The notes under the pieces are model-generated. The model had not been told where the DNA came from. It did no database searches and worked only from the letters and a program-made list of their open reading frames with translations. DNA of 64,000 nucleotides from Luteitalea sp. (lineage in GTDB: Bacteria; Acidobacteriota; Vicinamibacteria; Vicinamibacterales; Vicinamibacteraceae). This document shows, in pieces, positions 28,430-37,684 of this stretch (position 1 is its first letter; each line of letters starts with the position of its first letter). The translations under genes were made by a program, and so were the position numbers. The DNA lies in NCBI GenBank assembly GCA_009377495.1, contig WHTZ01000026.1:16986-80985 (forward strand), given 5' to 3'.

Positions 28430-31055
28430 ATGATGCACGCCATCCGCCGGCTGCTCTCGTTCTTCCACCGCAATCGCCTGGACGACCAGCTTTCGGAAGA
28501 AATACAGCTCCACCTCGAGCTGCGGCGACAGGCGCTCATCGACGCCGGCATGTCACCCGCGGCGGCCGAGTATGAGGCGCGCAGGCAGTTCGGTAACGCC
28601 ACCGCTATCCGCGAGCGCACGCGCGATCAATGGGGCAGCCCCGCCGTCGATGCGTTCTTCCGTGATCTGGGATTCGCGGCGCGGATGATGGCACACAGTC
28701 CCGGCCTCAGCGGCGTGGTCATCCTCGCTATCGCACTTGGCGCGGGGGTCAACGCCGCACTCTTCCTGCTGCTGGACAACATGCTCCTGCGAACGCAGGA
28801 CATTCCGGCCGCCAACAGGGTCGTGTGGCTCGACGATGGGAGGCCGCTGCTCGGGCCGACCTATCCGGACTACGTGGACTATCGGGATCGTGCATCGGCT
28901 GCGATGGATCTCGCGGCGTATGCGATGACAGAAGTCGCCGCCCGGCCGCGCGCGGACGACGAGCGGACTTCGCTGCGCGCCGTTCTCGCCTCGGGAAACT
29001 ACTTCAGTGTGTTGCAGGCGCGTCCCACCCTCGGGCGGACGTTCGGACCTGCCGAGGATCTGCCGCCGCTCGGCACAGCGAGCGTCGTGCTTGGCGATGC
29101 CTATTGGAACCGCCGTTTCAATCGTGACCCGAACGTTCTCGGCCCGGACCATCGAGATCAATTTCAAACCCTTCACGATCGTTGGCGTGCTGCCGGCCGG
29201 CTTCAGCGGCGCGCGTGCACCGAACGGCAATCCCTACGTGCCGGACGTATGGGTCCCCCTTTGGTGTCTACCGCTGCTCGAGCCTGGAGATACGCGCCTT
29301 GTCGAGCGGACAGCGTGGTGGGGCCTCCAGGCGATCGGCCGACTGCATGACGGCGTCTCGGTCGGACAAGCCCGGGCGCAGGTCTCGGCCGTCGCGACGG
29401 CGCTCGATGTCGAGTATCCCGGCAAGCGCAGGGCCAGGACGCCCTGGGTTGTTCGCGTCAATGATATCGATCCGCGCATCGTGCGCACCGAGCAGGGGAT
29501 GGTGTTCGGTCTGCTCGGCACGGCGTCGATGTGCGTGCTGCTCATCGCGTGCGCCAACGTCGCGGGGCTGCTCCTCGCGCGCGCATCCACCAGGCGGCAG
29601 GAAACCGCCGTGCGTCTGTCCCTTGGCGCCGGCCGCGCGCGCATCGTCCGCCAGTTTCTCGCGGAAGGGTTGCTGCTCGCCGTCATGGGAACGGCGTTGG
29701 GATGCGTGGCGGCGGGCTGGGTGCTGCAGGGGGTAATGTCATCCGGAGGCACGCAACCGCTCGCGTGGTCGTTTGCGCCGGACAGCCGGATGATGGCGTT
29801 CGCCGGAGCTCTGGTGATCGTCACGACGATCAGCACGGGATTTATGCCCGCGCTTCAGGCGTCGAAGACGGCGCTGCTTCCTGCCTTGACACGGGCGGAA
29901 GGTGTCCGGATCGGGCGGCTGCGAATGCTGCTCATCGGCACCGAAGTAGCCGGGTCGGTCGTGCTGGTGCTCGTTACGGCGCTGCTGCTGCGCGCCGTCG
30001 TTCGCGCACACGCGATCGACTCCGGTATCGCCGTCGATCGGCTGCTCGCCGTCGGGATCGACGCAAAGCTGGCAAAGCTGCATGGCTATCAGGGACCACA
30101 ACTGGAAGCGGCGCTGCACGAAATCCGCCGGGAGATCGAGGCGCTTCCCGGCGTGACGTCGACCGCCACAGCCAGCCCGGCGCCGTTCAGCGGAAACCAA
30201 GTCGCCACTACCGTGCGACTGGCGGACGCGCCTGATTCGCCGGGCGTCCATGTTCGTCTCGCGGATGTGTCCGCCAGCTTCCTCGAGACGTCAGGCTTGC
30301 AGCTCGTTCGCGGGCGGTGGCTGGACGAGCGTCACAGCGAAGAGATCGTGATCAATCAGGCACTGGCAGCGAGGCTGTGGCCGGCGGCCGACCCACTCGG
30401 CGCGCGCGTGACATCTCGTGACTTCGACCGCCGATCTCATGTGGTCGTCGGAGTCGTCCGCGACACGGCCTACACCGCGCTTCGCCAGCAATCGGATCCC
30501 TTCATGTTCCTCCCTGGGACCGCCGGCACCATCCTCGTTCGAACATCCGGCCCGGCGGCGGCGATGACGCGCGCGGCCGCGAGCGCTGCGGCGCGCGTCG
30601 ACAGCAGGTTCGCGGTTTCAGTACGTACGCTCACCGACAGGATTGCTGACGAGCTTCGGGCCGGGCGCGCGATGATTTCCGTCGCCGGGGGCGTGGGCCT
30701 TCTCGCGCTGTTCGTCGCGCTCACCGGGATCGCCGCGATGGCGGCCCAGTCCGTTGCGCAACGCACGCGAGAAATCGGCGTGCGCATGGCGCTCGGCGCG
30801 ACGCGACAGGATGCCGTCACGCTCATCGTTCGGCGGGCACTCACGCCGGTCGCGGTGGGAGCGATCGTCGGGCTCGCGATCGCCTCGCAGGCATCGCGCG
30901 TGCTGGCGGCGGTGTTGTACCGGGTGAGCCGCTTCGACCCCATTGCCCTCGGTGGCGGGATCGCATTCGTCATGGCGGCTGCCGCGATGGCGGCGTGGCT
31001 CCCCGCTCGACGCGCCGCGTCAGTCGATCCCGTTCGCGCCCTGCGGAGTGAGTAA
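28430..31055 (+). CDS. ADOP-family ABC transporter permease, frameshifted
   Basis: N-terminal prefix domain (LDDQLSEEIQLHLELRRQAL, YEARRQFGNATAIRERTRDQ), first helix (LSGVVILAIALGAGVNAALF), MacB-like domain to RDPNVLG. One extra C at 29142-29145 shifts the frame; the other frame continues TIEINFKPFTIVGVLPAGFS, then LLIACANVAGLLLARASTRR, the second half, and ends AASVDPVRALRSE. Intact it would be about 875 residues. Downstream partner of the PadR gene at 28045. The extra base is in a GGCCCGG run, so an assembly error is possible. Confidence 0.85.
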
Positions 31056-31128
31056 GCCGCGCGCCATTCTGTCGCTATCGGCACCCGACGCGGTCCATCA
31101 GGTCTCTTCCTTTTCTCTTCCTTTTCTG

Positions 31129-31168
31129 TTGACCGCCTACATGAAAATCAGATATGCTGTTCATGTAG
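31129..31168 (+). promoter_or_regulatory. promoter overlapped by 9-bp inverted repeat
   Basis: TTGACC (31129-31134) precedes TATGCT by 18 bases. A perfect inverted repeat, CTACATGAA (31137-31145) and TTCATGTAG (31160-31168), with a 14-base spacer covers the -10. The ACATG/CATGT symmetry recalls known PadR operators. The PadR gene it served is largely deleted. Confidence 0.6.
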
Positions 31169-31176
31169 TTTACCTA

Positions 31177-31294
31177 ATGAGAAATGAGCGTGCAGAGAAG
31201 GCGGACGTTCTCCAGAGATTGGAGGCGTATGTCATCGACGATTGAACGCTTCCTTGGCTTTGACCCGGGGAGCTTGGTAGAGGAGCGCGGATGA
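31177..31294 (+). pseudogene. PadR regulator with internal deletion
   Basis: ATG 31177 opens MRNERAEKADVLQ, the usual start before GTLDLL in PadR partners of ADOP. It then jumps, with a frame change, to RDWRRMSSTIERFLGFDPGS LVEERG, a typical PadR C-terminus whose TGA (31292-31294) overlaps the ATG of the next gene as ATGA. About 70-75 codons containing the whole winged helix are missing. Non-functional. Confidence 0.6.
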
Positions 31295-33219
31295 GTTGGG
31301 GCTCGCGTGGTTGCCGCTCGGCTGCGGGGCCTGTTCGAACACACACGACGAGAGCGCGAGCTGGATGACGAAGTTCGCTTTCACCTGGAGATGCAGATTG
31401 AGGACAACCTCAACGCTGGCATGCATCCAGCAGACGCGCGATACGCCGCACTGCGCAGCTTTGGAGGGATAGAGCCGATGAAGGAACGGTACCGTGAACG
31501 AAGAGCGTTCGCCCTGGTCGAAACGATGGCGCAGGACATACGCTACGCGTTTCGGGCTCTGCGCAAGAGCCGCGGCTTTGCCGTGACCTCCGCCGCCACA
31601 CTGGCACTGGCGATTGGCACCAACACCGCCATGTTCAGCGTCCTAAATGCGGTTGTGCTCCGGCCGCTTCCGTATCGGTCGCCCGAAGAGTTGGCGATGT
31701 TGTGGACGGAGGATCCGACGCAGAACCTTCGCGAGGGCAGATCCGCCCTTTGGGATGTCGAACAGTGGCGGCATCAAAGTCAGACCTTCGCGGACATGGC
31801 CACCTTCGACTCCGTGGGTACGACGCTGACGGGAGCGGAAGGGGCGGAACAGATCGTCGGTGCCAGCATCTCGCCCAACCTTCTTTCACTCCTCGGTGTC
31901 CAGCCCGTGCTGGGCCGCAGCTTTTCGACCGAAGAAGCCGAGCAGCGGCAACGGCTGGTCCTGATCAGTCATCGCTTCTGGCAAGCGCGATTCGGAGGCT
32001 CGCCCGATGCGCTCGGCGCGACCCTCGTGCTCAACTGGTGGTGGCGGAGTTTGCGCTCGCGATCGTTCTGCTCGTCGGCGCCGGTCTGCTCGTCCGCAGC
32101 TGGTGGTACGTGAACAGCATTGATCCGGGATTCAGGCCTGAGCGGGTCCTCATGATGGAGCTCTCCACTCCGACGACCTTGCAGGCCGCGACGCTTCGCG
32201 AGGCGATGAGCGTTTCCGCGCAACGGCTCGACCTTTACCACCGTGTCCTCGAACAGATTCAGGCGGTTCCCGGTGTGGAGAGCGCCGGCATCATCGGCGA
32301 TCTGTTCATTGGTAACCCCAGGGAACAAGTCCTCACTGTCGAACGGGACGAGGGAACGGTTTCCGAGCGCCTGCGGCGCGCAAGAGGCGAGGTCAGCACG
32401 AATTTCTTCAAAGCCATCGGAACGCCGCTGCGCCGAGGCCGCTTCTTTTCGATTGGGGATGGGCCGGATGCTCCGCCGGTCGCGATCATCAACGAGGCAA
32501 TGGCTCGGCGCTCGTGGCCGGGGCACGATCCAGTGGGCAGAAGGTTCAAGTTGGGCCCGCGGGATTCCGACGAGCCGTGGTACACGGTCGTAGGCGTGGT
32601 GGCCGACATGCGGCTTCAGGGACAGGAGCGCGAACCGGTCCCGCAGATCTTCGTGTCGCTCGCGCAAACTCCTCCGCAGAGCGCGGACCTTGTCATACGA
32701 ACCTCGTCGGACAACCCACTGGCGATGTCCGGGGCACTTCGCGCGGCCGTGCGTCGCGTGGAGAAGCATGCGCCGATCTACGGGGTGGCGCCTCTGGAGG
32801 AGCGGCTCGGAAGCTACCTCGCGCAGCGTCGCTTCCAGACCTGGCTCCTGACGGGCTTCTCCCTGGTGGCGCTGCTGATGGCCGCTGTCGGGATCTACGG
32901 GCTCATCCAGTACTCCATCGCGACGCGCACACAAGAAATCGGCCTGCGCATGGCCATCGGCGCACAGGCCGGCGACATCTTCCGGATGATTATCAGAGAG
33001 GGGCTGATGCTGAGCCTGACCGGTCTCGCGCTCGGACTCGTGGGAGCCTGGTGGCTCGGGCGGGCGGGCTCGAGTCTGCTGTTTGGCGTGACCGCCACCG
33101 ATCCGTTGACGTTCATGACTGTCTCGGTATTGCTCACGGCAGTTGCCACTGCGGCCTGCTATTTCCCAGCACGACGCGCAATGACAGTCGACCCCATAGT
33201 GGCGTTGCGGCAAGAGTGA
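31291..33219 (+). pseudogene. ADOP permease with large internal deletion
   Basis: Starts at ATG 31291 (ATGA overlap) or GTG 31307. Prefix domain RERELDDEVRFHLEMQIEDN, first helix FAVTSAATLALAIGTNTAMF and MacB domain to ALGATLVLN (about 32035). The sequence then jumps, with frame change, to QLVVAEFALAIVLLVGAGLL, which in full-length ADOPs lies about 200 residues further on. The first FtsX permease block, including the LLIACAN helix, is absent. The second half is open to the end (AMTVDPIVALRQE). The PadR partner carries its own deletion, so this module is dead by two events. Confidence 0.82.
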
Positions 33220-33337
33220 CGTGATCTTGGGGCGAAGCGGTTTGACTCAATTTGTCGCGAACGCGTGATGCACGTCCAGGACGCGGACCCGTCGTGCGAG
33301 AATGCCCCAGCCTCTTTGCCGAAAGGAGTCTGGATCC

Positions 33338-34663
33338 ATGCGCCGCGTCCTCTCAATCCTGGTCCTGATCGTCACAGTCAGCTGCGTCGCCGACTGCGGA
33401 GCCCCTGACGCGCAACGTCCACAGCCGCGAACCGGCCCCGGACAAGATACCGCCGAGAATCGGCCAGAAATGCCGGTGGAGCCGAAGGCCCCCCAGACTG
33501 TCAAGGAAGGCGACGTGTGGATTCCGCCCATGCCGAGCATGGAATCGATCGCGCCTTCCCCCGGCTGGGTCACGAGCGGGCCCGATGTGCCTCCAATGCC
33601 CATCACGTTGCTGAGGCTGCCGCGGACCAACATCAGCCGAGCGAAATTTCCGGCCATCGATTTCCACGTTCACGCACGTGGTCTCCAGACGAGCGAGGCC
33701 TATGAGAGCCTCATCCGTCTCATGGATTCCATCGGCATGGGCGCCATCGTGAACCTGAACGGCGGAACCGGCGAGGACCTCGACGCGGCGCTCCGCGCTG
33801 GCGAGCCCTACCGCGATCGTGTCGCCAACTTCATCACGTTCAGCGCTGAGGGGATCAACGAGCCGGGCTGGTCCGAACGCTTCGCCGCGGAGATGGAGCG
33901 GGCCTTCAAGGCGGGTGCGCGAGGCATGAAGGTCGCCAAAACGCTCGGTCAGGGTGCGAAGAATCCGGACGGCACGTTCATCCAGGCCGACGACCCGCGC
34001 CTGGATCCGATCTGGGCCATGGCGGCCAAGTACGACCGGCCCGTGATGATTCACACCAGCGATTCCATTGGCCGCTTCTATCCGATCGGTCCCAAGAACG
34101 AGCGCTACGAGGCCGGGCTCTGGCGGCGCCCGGGCGACACCGAAGGCAATCTGTACCGCACGGGTCCCCCGCACGAGGTCATCGAGAAGGCCCGCGAGAA
34201 CATGCACCGAAAGCACCCGAAGACCCGCTTCGTGAACGCCCACATGGCCATGCTTTATTACGATCCGCAGAAGCTCGCACATCTGCTGGACACGTACCCG
34301 AACGCCGACGTGGAGATCTCGGCAACGGTTCAGGACCTCGGCCGTGCGCCGCGTATGTGGCGGGATTTCATCCTCGAGTACCAAGACCGCATCTTGTTCG
34401 GTACCGATGGCAATCCCAATCGCAACGCCGACGACTTCTGGACGCCGCATTGGCGCTATCTCGAGACCTATGATGAGTACTTCTACCATCCGGCGCAGGT
34501 CCGTACCGAGGGGGGATCTCCCGGCCACGGCCGCTGGAACATCTCGGGGGTAGGCTTGCCCGACAGCGTGCTTAGAAAGGTTTACTACGAGAACGCGCTT
34601 CGGCACCTACCGTCACTTCGGCCGTCGATCGAGAAACAGCTCGCTGCGCGCGGCTCCCGGTGA
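33338..34663 (+). CDS. exported amidohydrolase-family protein
   Basis: 441 residues from ATG 33338 with GGAG upstream. N-terminus RRVLSILVLIVTVSC suggests a signal peptide and possible lipoprotein cysteine. Amidohydrolase_2-type TIM barrel: metal ligands HVH (His110, His112) in AIDFHVHARG, a third His in PVMIHTSDS, another in VNAHMAMLY, and Asp in LFGTDGNPN. The substrate is unknown; relatives include decarboxylases and lactonases of aromatic or uronic compounds. Followed directly by a Tat-signal stub and a truncated propeller gene. Confidence 0.85.
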   Translation: MRRVLSILVLIVTVSCVADCGAPDAQRPQPRTGPGQDTAENRPEMPVEPKAPQTVKEGDVWIPPMPSMESIAPSPGWVTSGPDVPPMPITLLRLPRTNISRAKFPAIDFHVHARGLQTSEAYESLIRLMDSIGMGAIVNLNGGTGEDLDAALRAGEPYRDRVANFITFSAEGINEPGWSERFAAEMERAFKAGARGMKVAKTLGQGAKNPDGTFIQADDPRLDPIWAMAAKYDRPVMIHTSDSIGRFYPIGPKNERYEAGLWRRPGDTEGNLYRTGPPHEVIEKARENMHRKHPKTRFVNAHMAMLYYDPQKLAHLLDTYPNADVEISATVQDLGRAPRMWRDFILEYQDRILFGTDGNPNRNADDFWTPHWRYLETYDEYFYHPAQVRTEGGSPGHGRWNISGVGLPDSVLRKVYYENALRHLPSLRPSIEKQLAARGSR

Positions 34664-34680
34664 GTCGCCGCGGACCAATC

Positions 34681-34785
34681 ATGCACATCACACGCAGGAC
34701 CCTGGGCAAGATGGCGCTGCACGGCGTCGCCGTGGCACCGCTCGGCCACCTCTCGCTCCAGACGCCACATGCAGCGACGACCTGA
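34681..34785 (+). pseudogene. orphan twin-arginine signal peptide (gene body lost)
   Basis: ATG 34681 gives MHITRRTLGKMALHGVAVAP LGHLSLQTPHAATT and stops: 34 residues that are essentially a Tat signal (RRTLGK) plus a hydrophobic stretch. Nothing resembling a mature exported protein follows in any frame before the propeller gene, so it looks like a gene truncated after its signal sequence. Confidence 0.5.
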
Positions 34786-34848
34786 CGCCTGGAGGTCAGT
34801 CAATGCACGCGCGGGCCGAACCACCATTTCTTCGGTTACATCGGCCAC

Positions 34849-35952
34849 GTGCAGAACACGCCGTGGAGCGGCGACAACCGTCACCTGGTCGCGCTCCAGA
34901 CGACCTTCCAAGATCGGATGCCGCGCCCCGGCGAGGCCGCCGCGGTCGTCCTGGTCGACGCGGCGGCGCCGCATCGCGTCGAGCCGATCGAGCAGTCCCG
35001 CGCCTGGAACTTTCAGCAGGGAACGATGTTTTACTGGAACCCGGCGGCGCCGGACCGTGAGCTGTTCTTCAACGACCGGGACGAGAAGACGCAGGAGGTC
35101 TTCACGGTCCGCTACGACATCGCGGCGCGGAAGCGCATTCGGGAGTACCGCTTCAGCGACACGCCGTTCGGGAACGGCGGTGTCGCGCAGCGCGGCGGAT
35201 ACTTCCTCGGCTTGAACTACGGCCGGCTCGCCCGGCTGCGCCTGGTGACCGGCTATCCGGGAGCGCGCGACTGGACCATTGGTCAGGCGGCGCCCGAGCG
35301 CGACGGCATCTTCCGCGTGGACATCGAGAGCGGTGAGAAGCGGCTCCTCGTGAGCTTCGCGCAGCTCGCGGCCGCGATCGAGCCCGTCGCGCCGCACAGC
35401 AAGGGAAGGGCGCTGTTCATCAACCACACGCTCGGGAACCGCGATAACGACCGGATCTACTTTTACGTGCGTGCGGACTTCGATGTGGGCCCGCGCCGCG
35501 TTGACGTGCCCTGCAGTATCCGGCCAGACGGCACGCGTCTGCTGGTGCACTCGCTGCACATCGGTGGGCATCCCGAGTGGGACCTGGGCACGCGCCTGAT
35601 CGGCAGCCACGACGGCAAGCTGGTACTCTACGACGTCGACGCGCGCACGATCGTCGGCACGATCGGCGACTCGCATGTCTTCCCGGACCCAGGCGGCGAC
35701 ACGGCGTTGTCACCCGACGGGCACCGCGTGGTGAACGGCTATCGCCAGGGCACCGACAACCTCTACGTCGTCTACGATCGAAGAGACGGCTCGTGGGCGC
35801 GGACGCCGGGGTTTTCACACGTCGGCTTCACGTCCGGCGAGCTGCGCGTGGACGGGTCGCCTTCCTGGAATCGGTCGAACGACGCTTTCCAATTTCCCGC
35901 CATCGCCGCCGACGGCACGCGGCAGATGTTTCTGGCCAGAATCGTGACGTAG
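34849..35952 (+). CDS. beta-propeller protein (WD40-like/TolB-like), N-terminally truncated
   Basis: 367 residues from GTG 34849. The same frame is open 5' of the GTG and reads TRGPNHHFFGYIGHVQNTPW before meeting a TGA at 34783, so the true protein once began earlier and lost its 5' end. Repeated blades are visible (GTMFYWNPAAPDRELFFND, HIGGHPEWDLGTRLIGSHDG, GGDTALSPDGHRVVNGY, VDGSPSWNRSNDAFQFPAIA). Similar propellers occur among oligogalacturonate-lyase-like and TolB-like proteins; no catalytic residues can be assigned with confidence. It probably lacks a signal peptide now. Confidence 0.68.
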   Translation: MQNTPWSGDNRHLVALQTTFQDRMPRPGEAAAVVLVDAAAPHRVEPIEQSRAWNFQQGTMFYWNPAAPDRELFFNDRDEKTQEVFTVRYDIAARKRIREYRFSDTPFGNGGVAQRGGYFLGLNYGRLARLRLVTGYPGARDWTIGQAAPERDGIFRVDIESGEKRLLVSFAQLAAAIEPVAPHSKGRALFINHTLGNRDNDRIYFYVRADFDVGPRRVDVPCSIRPDGTRLLVHSLHIGGHPEWDLGTRLIGSHDGKLVLYDVDARTIVGTIGDSHVFPDPGGDTALSPDGHRVVNGYRQGTDNLYVVYDRRDGSWARTPGFSHVGFTSGELRVDGSPSWNRSNDAFQFPAIAADGTRQMFLARIVT

Positions 35953-36031
35953 ACCGCGTGCCACGTGGCGGCCGCTGCCGCAGTTGGGGCGTCCGCGGCC
36001 GCTGGTCAGTCAGACCGCCGGCAGTCGGTGG

Positions 36032-37684
36032 TCACGGTTCCACGATGACCAGGACCTCATTGACGGCGATGTCTTTCACGACTTGCCTTGCGCCACTAGG
36101 CCAGAGCACCTCGATCCGATGAACCGTTTTCTGTTCGCCGAGGCCGACATGAAGGCGGATATCGTTGCCACTGAGATAGCTGGCGACGTTGTTGATCTCC
36201 CTCACCTGAACGCCGTCTGAGGTCTCCACCTGTACGAGCGCGCCCAGACCGAAGGCGTTGCTCTTCCTGCCCTGGGCCCGGATCGCAATCCAGTTACCTG
36301 TTCGCACTCCCTGATTTCTCAACAAGACCGGCGGCTGTCCGAGGTTGGCAATGATCACGTCCAAATTGCCGTCATTATCGAAGTCTGCAACGGCCAGTCC
36401 CCGTCCGACCCGCGCGGCCTGGAGCGCGGACCCGCTGTGGTCGGACACATCGCGGAACCGGCTGCCCAAGTTTTCATAGACCAAATCTTTCTGGGCATAC
36501 GTGAAGGTGGGATGATACAGCGCGACATTGTCGATGATGTGGCCATTCGTGACGTAGACGTCCAAATCGCCATCGTTGTCGACATCGAACATCTTTGTGC
36601 CAAAGCCCAGGGGAAGAAGGCCCGAGCCCAGGCCGGCTTGCGCGGAGACGTCTTCAAAGATCCCATCCCCTTGGTTGTCGTACAGTGTGTTCAGCTCATC
36701 CGAGAAGTTGCTGACGAAGATGTCCGGCAACCCATCGCCATTGAAATCTGCGCAGTCGACCCCCATGCCAGCCTGGGGCTTTCCGTTGATGTCGAACCCG
36801 ACTCCTGCACCATACGCTACGTCGCGAAAGGTACCATCCCCGTTGTTGTGGTAGAGAAAATTCCGGACCAGGTCGTTCGCGATGTAGACGTCCATGTAGG
36901 TGTCACGGTCAAAATCGCAGAATGTGACTCCCAGGCCCTTTCCGGCTGGATTGGCAATGCCGGCTTGTCGAGATACATCGGTAAACGTGCCATCGCCATT
37001 GTTGCGAAACAGTCGGTCCGCCGTCCCGTCGAACATCATCGGATTGCAGTACATCCGATATCCCTCTTTCCGGAACCCACAGTAAGGGTTATCGTCCAGC
37101 TGATAGTCCAGGTAATTGACGACGTAGAGGTCTAGATCTCCGTCACGATCAAAATCGAAGAAGCCGGTGCTGCTGCTCCACTCCGCGGGCCCACCACCCA
37201 CGCGGCCCGTGGAGGTCACATCCGTAAAGGTGCCGTCTCCCTTGTTCCGGTACAAGGTATTCGGGCCGAAGGCGGTCACATAGAGATCGAGATACCCGTC
37301 GTTGTCATAGTCCCCGACTGCCACGCCGGTCTTGTAGGTGCCGTTACTCGCCCCGGCAACTCCCGCGTGCTGAGTCACGTTCTTGAAAGTGCCGTCTCTG
37401 TTGTTGCGGTAGAGGGCGTTCGCGGTGCCAGGTGCGCCACCAACGAAGTAGAGGTCAGGGAAGCCGTCGTTGTCGTAGTCAATCCAGGCTACGCCCGAGC
37501 CAAACGTTTCTATCATGTATTTCTCGGGAGAAGCCCCTGACCCGTGGACGAAGTCGATTTTCGATGCGACGGTCACATCCACGAGCTGCACGTGGCGATC
37601 AGGCTTGGCATCGCGTGCCTGGCCTGACAGAGAGACCGGGACCAGAAGAACGAGCACGGCGGCGTGCCACCTGAGCTCGGTCAC
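36032..37684 (-). CDS. CRTAC1-family protein (VCBS/FG-GAP repeats, ASPIC/UnbV C-terminus)
   Basis: 550 residues, signal peptide (AAVLVLLVPVSLSGQA). Six or more calcium-type repeats (AWIDYDNDGFPDLYFVGG, VGDYDNDGYLDLYVTAFG, FDFDRDGDLDLYVVNYL, CADFNGDGLPDIFVSN, VADFDNDGNLDVIIAN). PYCGFRKEGYRMYC insert as in the paralogue at 10964. ASPIC/UnbV domain from about residue 460 (NWIAIRAQGRKSNAFGLGAL ... GNDIRLHVGLGEQ). Its ATG overlaps the stop of the TPR gene upstream (ATGA), so the pair is translated together. Role unknown; likely extracytoplasmic. Confidence 0.92.
   Translation of the reverse strand: MTELRWHAAVLVLLVPVSLSGQARDAKPDRHVQLVDVTVASKIDFVHGSGASPEKYMIETFGSGVAWIDYDNDGFPDLYFVGGAPGTANALYRNNRDGTFKNVTQHAGVAGASNGTYKTGVAVGDYDNDGYLDLYVTAFGPNTLYRNKGDGTFTDVTSTGRVGGGPAEWSSSTGFFDFDRDGDLDLYVVNYLDYQLDDNPYCGFRKEGYRMYCNPMMFDGTADRLFRNNGDGTFTDVSRQAGIANPAGKGLGVTFCDFDRDTYMDVYIANDLVRNFLYHNNGDGTFRDVAYGAGVGFDINGKPQAGMGVDCADFNGDGLPDIFVSNFSDELNTLYDNQGDGIFEDVSAQAGLGSGLLPLGFGTKMFDVDNDGDLDVYVTNGHIIDNVALYHPTFTYAQKDLVYENLGSRFRDVSDHSGSALQAARVGRGLAVADFDNDGNLDVIIANLGQPPVLLRNQGVRTGNWIAIRAQGRKSNAFGLGALVQVETSDGVQVREINNVASYLSGNDIRLHVGLGEQKTVHRIEVLWPSGARQVVKDIAVNEVLVIVEP

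Noticed and set aside
8881..29150. programmed ribosomal frameshifting in ADOP genes
   Set aside because: The shifts occur at different places in each copy, in both directions, without a shared slippery motif or downstream structure.
31969..33213. 414-codon open frame antisense to the ADOP pseudogene
   Set aside because: Sense-strand permease motifs are clear; the antisense frame is a composition artefact.
33353..34606. 417-codon open frame antisense to the amidohydrolase
   Set aside because: The sense strand has the metal-binding motifs HVH and GTDG; the antisense product resembles nothing.
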